NCBI GenBank assembly: GCA_019638355.1
Contig: JAHBTY010000005.1
Coordinates: 372,001-436,000, forward strand
DNA from: Cyclobacteriaceae bacterium
GTDB lineage: Bacteria > Bacteroidota > Bacteroidia > Cytophagales > Cyclobacteriaceae
Length of the DNA: 64,000 nt
Direction of reading: 5' to 3'
In this document: piece after piece, positions 58,182-64,000 of the stretch
How positions within the stretch are numbered: the stretch's first letter is position 1
How the letters are laid out: the number at the start of each line of letters is the position of its first letter
Notes under the pieces: model-generated
What the model was told of the DNA's origin: nothing
Database searches by the model: none
The model's input: only the letters and a program-made list of their open reading frames with translations
Made by a program: the position numbers and the translations under genes

Positions 58182-58231
58182 GAAGCTTTTGCCGCCAACA
58201 TCCGGCTATATACCACTCCATGGCATATAGC
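58182..58231 (-). repeat. truncated cassette repeat R4 at the island edge
   Basis: GAAGCTTTTGCCGCCAAC (58182-58199) is the inverted match of the end at 57537-57554 (16 of 18 positions). It is followed by an 11-position hairpin GCTATATACCA/TGGCATATAGC (58205-58231, one mismatch). The GTCCCACGTG core and the second end are absent, so this marks the upstream edge of the island next to the DUF1593 gene. Confidence 0.65.
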
Positions 58232-58285
58232 TCCTTTATGTAAAACTAAATTAAAGAATTACGCTGAGATTTTGATACAAACGCC

Positions 58286-59791
58286 TCACCTCACCTTCAA
58301 CACCACCCGCACATACCGCGTAAGCGCAGGCGTACCCGTATCGGTGGCGGAGAGGATGATGTGAATATCATCCCCGGGTTTGGCATCGGCTGGTACATGT
58401 AGCATAAGTGTGGCGCCATTCTCATTTTCAAGATTGATTTTTCCGTCATAAGAATCCACTTCATGGTATTGCCACCATTTAAAGTTTACTTTATTACCTG
58501 CATCAGGGTCGCTGGCTTTAACCAATAATTTTATTTTTTCACCTGGTTTTACCGCTCTGTTTTCGGGTTGCTTAATTTTTACCACAGGCGGATGGTTTGC
58601 ATTTTTATAGGGCTGCACACACCATGCAGCGCGGGCCGCAAATTCATTTTGCAGCACATCTACCCACCGCGTTTGCGGATAGGCCGCATCCGGCTTTTGG
58701 GTAAACGGATTGTAGTCCACCACGTGTTCGCCATCTTCCCATCGGTTGGGTGCCGCAGGCGATTGCACGAGTCTTCCACCCCACCCGCCATAGTGTGGAT
58801 TGTTCAGGTTATCCAATCCCACATCAATCAAATGAAAGAATGCGGGCGAGTCGCCTTCAGAAATAAAATCGTATTGCGTAAAGCTACCCCACATGTTGTT
58901 TTTTATTTTTTCAGGATCGCTGTAAATGTCTTCAATCTCACCCGCAGGCGGATTGCCATCGCCATAGCTATAATACATTTTTAACAACGGCCCACTGTTG
59001 TTGATGATCGGCCCCATAAACTTACCTTGCATGTAGTGGTGCCATTGCTCGGGTACCGCTCGTTTCCAGAAGTAGGCAAAGCACCAGAACTGGCTGGCAT
59101 TGTAATAGACTTTTACATCCGGCCAGTTTACGGAAATGTACTTACGGTAAGTCGCATCCTGATCGAGTATGGCATAGACGATGGCCTTATCACAAACTTT
59201 CTTATAGATGGACTTCCACTGCGGAGTATTTTTATATTGATCTTCGATGGATTTTAATGAACGTGCGATGGTATTGGTGCCACCCCACACCTGCAGGTAA
59301 AGCGGTTCTGCATTGTTGTCCAACAAGCTGGCTTTGATAAACTCCGAACCTTCGGTATCTTTTTCCATCTCACCTTCAAAATCAATATTACCAATTTGGG
59401 TAACCGAGCGTAAGTATTCAGCAGTAGGGAAATCAGGCGAATGTAATTTCAAATTTGGATACACTTTTCCATACGCATCCAGCAGGTTGTAAATCCAATC
59501 GGTGCCGGGCCAGCGCAGTTCGGTACGTTCACCATACATGTTTTTAGTCATCTCCATTTCAGAGATAAACTTCGTTCCCTTTCCATCGCCTTTGTAATGC
59601 CACATAGAGCTGCTGATAACAAGCCCTTCGATCTTAAACTCGTTGGCATGCAATAACAGCCGGATGAAGGAATCCACATCATCTAATTCACCATCGGTAG
59701 TTACAATGGTGCGGGGTTTTTGTACCTGTGCTGAGACCAATACTGCGCAGAGCACAAGCATCAAAGACTGAAATATTCTAAGCGTTTTCAT
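58286..59791 (-). CDS. DUF1593 (Sde182-type) nucleoside-hydrolase-like secreted protein
   Basis: 501 residues with a signal peptide (MKTLRIFQSLMLVLCAVLVSA). The N-terminal domain TIVTTDGELDDVDSFIRLLL resembles the Asp-rich metal site of nucleoside hydrolases, followed by LYLQVWGGTNTIARSLKSI and AYPQTRWVDVLQNEFAARAAWCVQ. The C-terminal ~100 residues form an Ig/cadherin-like domain (PVVKIKQPENRAVKPGEKIK, VKASDPDAGNKV). This is the architecture of DUF1593 proteins found in polysaccharide-degrading bacteria. The substrate is unknown. It is the last gene of the minus-strand operon, 11 bp after the AtuA-ferredoxin-like gene. Confidence 0.88.
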   Translation of the reverse strand: MKTLRIFQSLMLVLCAVLVSAQVQKPRTIVTTDGELDDVDSFIRLLLHANEFKIEGLVISSSMWHYKGDGKGTKFISEMEMTKNMYGERTELRWPGTDWIYNLLDAYGKVYPNLKLHSPDFPTAEYLRSVTQIGNIDFEGEMEKDTEGSEFIKASLLDNNAEPLYLQVWGGTNTIARSLKSIEDQYKNTPQWKSIYKKVCDKAIVYAILDQDATYRKYISVNWPDVKVYYNASQFWCFAYFWKRAVPEQWHHYMQGKFMGPIINNSGPLLKMYYSYGDGNPPAGEIEDIYSDPEKIKNNMWGSFTQYDFISEGDSPAFFHLIDVGLDNLNNPHYGGWGGRLVQSPAAPNRWEDGEHVVDYNPFTQKPDAAYPQTRWVDVLQNEFAARAAWCVQPYKNANHPPVVKIKQPENRAVKPGEKIKLLVKASDPDAGNKVNFKWWQYHEVDSYDGKINLENENGATLMLHVPADAKPGDDIHIILSATDTGTPALTRYVRVVLKVR

Positions 59792-59802
59792 TTTGTTATT
59801 AT

Positions 59803-60102
59803 TTATATCTCCATTTCCAACAAAGCATAACTCAAGGTTTTACCGTGTGCGTCCATTACCCACGAGGTAGTTACTCCGGTGCTAAGGGCTTGTTGACACA
59901 CAAATAATAATGAAGCAATATTCGGAAGTTCGTAACGCACAACCTTGCCTTTTACAATTTCTTGCAGATGCGCTTTCACTTTTTCGGCAGTAACCTTTTC
60001 GCATAGCCATGCATAGTCCGATTCTTTGTATGGAATCAGCGAAAGCGTTAAGGTGTTTCCCTTATCCCCTGCCCTGCTGTGTGCGATATTATATAGTTTC
60101 AT
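59803..60102 (-). CDS. AtuA C-terminal ferredoxin-fold-like protein
   Basis: 99 residues. The pattern YNIAHSRAGDKGNTLTLSLI, VRYELPNIASLLFVCQQAL and TSWVMDAHGKTLSYALL matches the small domain (AtuA ferredoxin-like) that forms the C-terminus of some DUF1446 proteins. Here it is a separate gene whose start overlaps the DUF1446 stop by 4 bp (ATGA). The two products very likely form one complex. The reaction is unknown. Confidence 0.88.
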   Translation of the reverse strand: MKLYNIAHSRAGDKGNTLTLSLIPYKESDYAWLCEKVTAEKVKAHLQEIVKGKVVRYELPNIASLLFVCQQALSTGVTTSWVMDAHGKTLSYALLEMEI

Positions 60103-61418
60103 GAAGTCTTAACTATGATTTGCGGTTTTACAAGTTTCCTGTCAATCAGTGTTGAAACGATACCCACCATTTCATGAATATACTTACGAACGCCACCCCC
60201 ACCACCGGGACCATTGGTGTACAATGCTTCTACTTCTTCGCCTACCAATGCAGCGTGGTTCGCATCAGAAGTTTTTACAGCAACACGAAGCCGAACTTCA
60301 TAGGGCTCACTACGGTGAAACGCATTGCCATGCACTGAATTTTGTCCGATCAGGTCAACTCGCACATCCGGAAGCACAGATCGTAATCGCTCTTTAACAA
60401 TTTCTCCGGCAAGCGTGGCACGGCCAACAGCATTCGTACCGGCATAAGTAATCTCACCTTCTCCCAAATAACCAGCCTGGTAGCCAACGCTTACTTTTAA
60501 GGTATCCGGTTTTGAATAACCGGTTCCACCCGAAACTCTAACTTGATCCTTGGCGTGTTGTATTAACTTTACTGTTGTGAAATCGGCAATCACATCCGGT
60601 GTGTAGTAAGCATGCGGGTTTACTACCTCATACAAGAGTTGTTCTTTAACCGTGTCCAGGTTAATCATACCCCCGGTTCCTTTTATCTTACCAAGCATTC
60701 CACTTCCATCAGCCAATACATCCACAAACGGATGACCGAGATGAGCCATGTCCGGCACATTTTTTTTTCCGGGATCAGCATAATAACCACCGGTTAACTG
60801 TCCTGCACATTCCAATAAATGACCCAACACAGTTCCTTTACCTAGCAGATCATAGCTTTGTTCTGTCCAACCAAACGCGTGCATCATCGGGGCTAAAAAA
60901 AGTGATGGGTCGGCCACCCGACCGGTAATAATAATATCGGCATTTGTTTGCAGGGCTTCCAGAATTCCTTCAACCCCCATGTAAGCATTGGCAGAAATCA
61001 ATGCCCCGTGTGTTACCAATGGCTGCGATGTTTCAAGCGCGTGTGCGGTCTGATCGATGCTGGTCAATACATCATCGCCAATCACTGCTGCTACTTTCAC
61101 GTGAAGCTTCTTTTGTTTAGCAATCTCAATTATTTTATCGGCTGCAGCTAGTGGATTGGCTGCCCCCATGTTGGTGATAAGTTTAACCTTTTTACGAAGC
61201 AACGGTTCAAGTAACAATTCTACTCTTCGTTCCAACAACGGATCATAACCGGCTTGTGGATTTTGAAGTTTACGTTTTTGCGCGAGTGCAATAGTTCGTT
61301 CTGCCAGGCACTCCAGAACAAGGTAGTCCAGTTCACCCTGTTCAACCAGAATCACAGCCGGGTCTAATCGGTCGCCCGAAAAGCCTGCTCCACACCCGAT
61401 TCTGATTTTTTCTATCAT
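60099..61418 (-). CDS. DUF1446/AtuA family protein
   Basis: 439 residues from the ATG at 61418, which overlaps the CitMHS stop by 4 bp. The frame runs 21 codons further upstream without family similarity. Blocks are IRIGCGAGFSGDRLDPAVIL, LDYLVLECLAERTIALAQ, LITNMGAANPLAAADKI, IITGRVADPSLFLAPMMHAF, GHLLECAGQLTGGYYADPG and YTNGPGGGGGVRKYI. AtuA of pseudomonads is needed for acyclic terpene use, but the family is wider and its chemistry is unclear. Context with a carboxylate transporter suggests catabolism of an organic or hydroxy acid. Confidence 0.9.
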   Translation of the reverse strand: MIEKIRIGCGAGFSGDRLDPAVILVEQGELDYLVLECLAERTIALAQKRKLQNPQAGYDPLLERRVELLLEPLLRKKVKLITNMGAANPLAAADKIIEIAKQKKLHVKVAAVIGDDVLTSIDQTAHALETSQPLVTHGALISANAYMGVEGILEALQTNADIIITGRVADPSLFLAPMMHAFGWTEQSYDLLGKGTVLGHLLECAGQLTGGYYADPGKKNVPDMAHLGHPFVDVLADGSGMLGKIKGTGGMINLDTVKEQLLYEVVNPHAYYTPDVIADFTTVKLIQHAKDQVRVSGGTGYSKPDTLKVSVGYQAGYLGEGEITYAGTNAVGRATLAGEIVKERLRSVLPDVRVDLIGQNSVHGNAFHRSEPYEVRLRVAVKTSDANHAALVGEEVEALYTNGPGGGGGVRKYIHEMVGIVSTLIDRKLVKPQIIVKTS

Positions 61419-62710
61419 AGGTGAATCGATCCCGTAAGCAAAGCTATAAATGTCATCACCAGTGTGGTGCCCATTGCCCATTTAAACACAAACTTCTGAT
61501 GATCGCCCAGATCAACTTCGCACAATCCTATCAATAAAAAAGTGGAAGCTGTAAGTGGACTCAATGGAAAGCCAACTGTCATCTGCCCAAGCAAAGCCGC
61601 GCGGCCAATCTCTAAATGATCAATATTAAAATACTGTGCGGTTTCACTTAGCACTGGCACTACGCCAAAGTAATACGCATCGGGTGTGAATAATAAACTG
61701 GCTGGCATACTGGTAACGGCTGTTAATAAAGGTAATAAACCAGCCTGACTTGCGGGTATCAGGTTCACCAACGAGGTTGCCATCGCATCAATCATCTTGG
61801 AACCGGTAAGAATTCCTGAAAATATTCCCGCTGCGAAGATCATACTTGATACAAGAAAAATATTCGCGCCATGACTCTTAACTATTTTCTGTTGATCCTT
61901 CAGGTTAGGATAGTTAACAAGCAATGCCAAAGCCGCTGCCACCAAAAACAAAACCGGTGTTGCTACCCAACCCATCACCAAAACTATGATCAGCGTTATG
62001 GTAAGAATTGCATTCAGCCAAATGAGCTTGGGTCTGCGTAATGCACGCTGTTCATCTGTTAATGATTCGTGATGACTATAGTTAAGATTTATGATGCCAA
62101 GCCGTTTGCGTTCGCGCTTACCCCAAACATATGCAACCAATAATACCCAGGCAATGCCACCGAGTATAGCCGGAATGTTTGGATTAAAGATTTCAGGTGC
62201 GGTGCTGTTCATGGTAGCAATAGCTCTTGCAGATGTACCTGACCACGGAACGAGATGCAGCGGGCCAACACTTAATGCTACGATCCCGGCCAATACCAGC
62301 TTATTCATTTTTAATTCCTTGTAGATAGGCAGAAAGGCCGAGATAACGATCATGAAAGTTGCCGTGCCATCGCCATCCAAATGCACAATCATGGTAAGGA
62401 TTGCCGTTCCTATTACTACTTTCAATGGATCGCCCTTTACCTGTTTGATGATAAAGGCTATCACCGGATCAAACAAGCCCACATCCAGCATCACGGCAAA
62501 ATACAACACAGCAAATACCAGCAAGATTCCTGTTGGTGCTACCTGTTTAATTCCGGCAAGCATCATTTCTGAAATATCTTTAACGGATATGCCAGCCAAC
62601 AAGCCAAAGACAACCGGCACCAAAACTAAAGCAGTTATTACTGATAACCGCTTTGAGATAATGAGTATCAGAAATACAGCAATGGTTCCAAATCCAAAAA
62701 GTGCAAGCAA
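61415..62710 (-). CDS. CitMHS-family citrate (carboxylate) transporter
   Basis: 431 residues with about 12 membrane helices. CitMHS features are TALVLVPVVFGLLAG, ILLVFAVLYFAVMLDVGLFD, MIVHLDGDGTATFMIVISA, LVPWSGTSARAIATM and SLLFTPDAYYFGVVPVLSE. The family imports metal-citrate complexes with protons. A related carboxylate is possible here. The start lies 9 bp after the esterase gene, and the stop overlaps the DUF1446 start. The gene set (esterases, transporter, DUF1446 pair) suggests uptake of an acid released by the esterases. Confidence 0.92.
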   Translation of the reverse strand: MLALFGFGTIAVFLILIISKRLSVITALVLVPVVFGLLAGISVKDISEMMLAGIKQVAPTGILLVFAVLYFAVMLDVGLFDPVIAFIIKQVKGDPLKVVIGTAILTMIVHLDGDGTATFMIVISAFLPIYKELKMNKLVLAGIVALSVGPLHLVPWSGTSARAIATMNSTAPEIFNPNIPAILGGIAWVLLVAYVWGKRERKRLGIINLNYSHHESLTDEQRALRRPKLIWLNAILTITLIIVLVMGWVATPVLFLVAAALALLVNYPNLKDQQKIVKSHGANIFLVSSMIFAAGIFSGILTGSKMIDAMATSLVNLIPASQAGLLPLLTAVTSMPASLLFTPDAYYFGVVPVLSETAQYFNIDHLEIGRAALLGQMTVGFPLSPLTASTFLLIGLCEVDLGDHQKFVFKWAMGTTLVMTFIALLTGSIHL

Positions 62711-62719
62711 GCGATGTAA

Positions 62720-63748
62720 TTAGTTGGTTTCGAACTTCAGGTATTCGTTAAAGAAAGGTAGCAAATCGTTCAAGACGCGACCATCAGTTGTCCAGATTTT
62801 ATTGCCATGATCGCCAATGTACTCTTCTGCATAGTGTGCGATGCCGAGATTCTCCAGCCGCTGACTAAACATACCACATTGCAAAGGGAAACGGGCCGCA
62901 TCATTTCTCCCCCAATCCAACTTTATCGCTTTAAGCTTGCGCAGATTATCTGCGTATTTATCAACCATGTAAACAGGCATGTTGTCATTCCACTTTTGCA
63001 ACACTGTTTGATTTACGATCATGCTATCACCTTTATAGGTGAACGGAACATCGCAATAAAATGGTGGCTTGTTGGGATTGGGCGACCAAGCACGCGCCAC
63101 AGCCACCAGTACCTTCGGATAATAAGTTCGCTTGAGTTCTTCCTGGGAAGTGACTTTACCCAATTCTTTAAACGAAGAACTATTCGGGCCAAACTCTTTT
63201 ACAAAGGTCAGCAAACCCGGACTTAATGCATATACACTGTTAAACACGTCCGGGTAAAGCATGGCAATTTTGAGTGCTCCATAACCACCCATTGAGTGGC
63301 CACCAATTCCCCTGCTTTCGCGATTGGCAATTGTCTTATAGTTTTTATCGACATACGCTACCAATTCTTTCGCGGTAAAGTCCGACCAATTTCCGGTAAG
63401 TGTTGAATTACTATAGAAGCTACCCTCGTACTGCGTGTATTGATTAGCCTGAACCAAAATAAAAGATCGGATTTTCTTTTGAGTGATGGCCCTATCCAAA
63501 ATCAACTTCATTTGTTGATAGATGCTATCAGTACCCATGAATCCGTGTAAATAATAAATAACCGGAAATCGTTTTCCCGGTTGATCATAATCTGGCGGCA
63601 AATAGACCGACACTTTACGATTAGGATTTTCACCACCTGTATTTTGAAGAGTTTTCGCATTGATAATAAAGCTTACCACCTTGCCTTGCTGCTGTGCAAA
63701 TGCATGTACGACAACCAGGAGCAGAATTAATACAAGACCTCTTTTCAT
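62720..63748 (-). CDS. secreted CE1-like esterase
   Basis: 342 residues from the ATG at 63748, giving the signal peptide MKRGLVLILLLVVVHAFAQ. A TTG at 63760 is an unlikely alternative. The esterase-D/CE1 fold shows RKVSVYLPPDYDQPGKRFPV, IYYLHGFMGTDSIYQQ, SRGIGGHSMGGYGALKIAM with the nucleophile Ser in GHSMGG, and a candidate catalytic His near YIGDHGNKIW. It probably removes an acyl or aryl group from a polysaccharide or small ester outside the cytoplasm. It lies 8 bp after the carboxylesterase gene and 9 bp before the transporter. Confidence 0.9.
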   Translation of the reverse strand: MKRGLVLILLLVVVHAFAQQQGKVVSFIINAKTLQNTGGENPNRKVSVYLPPDYDQPGKRFPVIYYLHGFMGTDSIYQQMKLILDRAITQKKIRSFILVQANQYTQYEGSFYSNSTLTGNWSDFTAKELVAYVDKNYKTIANRESRGIGGHSMGGYGALKIAMLYPDVFNSVYALSPGLLTFVKEFGPNSSSFKELGKVTSQEELKRTYYPKVLVAVARAWSPNPNKPPFYCDVPFTYKGDSMIVNQTVLQKWNDNMPVYMVDKYADNLRKLKAIKLDWGRNDAARFPLQCGMFSQRLENLGIAHYAEEYIGDHGNKIWTTDGRVLNDLLPFFNEYLKFETN

Positions 63749-63756
63749 TCGCGTTA

Positions 63757-64000
63757 TCAATTAACTGATTCCAAAACCAAAAACTCCTTTTTGAACAAAC
63801 CTGGTTTCAAAACCGGTTTTTCCTTTAACTCCATGATGGGTTGCGAGGCATCGTACTTTTTCCATTCAGGCAAACCGCTGTCGTTTGGACTACCTGTCTT
63901 TACAAAGTTGACCCAATAGGTGGACATAAACTTCTCCACTGCATAGTCCGAATATTTCCAGGGTCTGTTCCATTTCGATAAAGTATGCAGCGCAAACGGA
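63757..64000 (-). CDS. type-B carboxylesterase (partial, 5' end outside window)
   Basis: Only the C-terminal ~80 residues are in the window and the frame is open to the right edge. The sequence SDYAVEKFMSTYWVNFVKTG followed by SPNDSGLPEWKKYDAS is the typical end of type-B carboxylesterases (D..L...M..YW..FA.TGDPN..GLP.WP.Y). The catalytic Ser lies outside, and the His of FALHTLSKWNRPW near the edge may be the catalytic one. It is the most upstream visible gene of the esterase, CitMHS, DUF1446, DUF1593 operon. Confidence 0.82.
   Translation of the reverse strand, partial: PFALHTLSKWNRPWKYSDYAVEKFMSTYWVNFVKTGSPNDSGLPEWKKYDASQPIMELKEKPVLKPGLFKKEFLVLESVN

Noticed and set aside
53952-58285. Canonical class of integron attC sites
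   Set aside because: The ends (CGCCAAC, CTACAAC, GCACAAC) do not match RYYYAAC and no IntI gene is visible, so only integron-like is claimed.

Overview
This window is from a Bacteroidota chromosome, most likely of the order Cytophagales. The evidence is two SusC/SusD pairs, many surface lipoprotein glycosidases, an OmpA protein with PD40-like repeats, the order ligA, DUF6913, dapA, and promoter-like TAnnTTTG elements. The genus cannot be fixed from the sequence. No rRNA, convincing tRNA, CRISPR array or integrase gene was seen.

Layout. (1) 1-15231: a pentose/xylan locus. On the minus strand lie SusC, SusD, a GH3 beta-xylosidase, a FAH-fold dehydratase, an alpha-ketoglutarate semialdehyde dehydrogenase, an IlvD-type pentonate dehydratase and a partial CE1-like esterase. 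Together the enzymes outline an oxidative, Weimberg-type route from pentonate to 2-oxoglutarate. An AraC regulator and a gluconokinase-like FGGY kinase diverge from susC. (2) 15232-35098: mostly housekeeping genes. These are two lysine-rich histone H1-like proteins (one fused to SWIB), prohibitin, citrate synthase, acyl-CoA-binding protein, RsmE, LigA, DapA, an OmpA-type protein, 3-methyladenine glycosylase, a Na+:solute symporter with a 37-residue partner, cyclophilin, an alpha/beta hydrolase lacking its nucleophilic Ser, PurT and a penicillin acylase homologue. (3) 35099-53951: a glucuronoxylan locus, all on the plus strand. SusC and SusD are followed by GH115, GH43, GH10, a SASA acetylesterase, a LacI regulator, GH67, an SDR, UxuA and UxaC. 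Polymer is cut, deacetylated and stripped of (methyl)glucuronate outside the cytoplasm. Glucuronate then passes through fructuronate and mannonate to 2-keto-3-deoxygluconate. (4) 53952-58285: an accessory island of four single-gene units, all on the minus strand, separated by ~165-180 bp palindromic repeats. (5) 58286-64000: a compact minus-strand operon with two esterases, a CitMHS transporter, a split DUF1446/AtuA pair and a DUF1593 nucleoside-hydrolase-like protein.

The most unusual structure is the island. Three repeats share an invariant GTCCCACGTG and an inner hairpin whose arms covary while its loop stays 16 nt. Three of the genes are bounded by inverted ends that match each other across the gene rather than the neighbouring repeat. 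The ends begin at the stop codon. This is the logic of integron gene cassettes (core site and inverse core site of one cassette complementary), but the ends do not fit the canonical IntI RYYYAAC/GTTRRRY consensus and no integrase lies in the window. I read it as an integron-like cassette array of an atypical recombination-site family.
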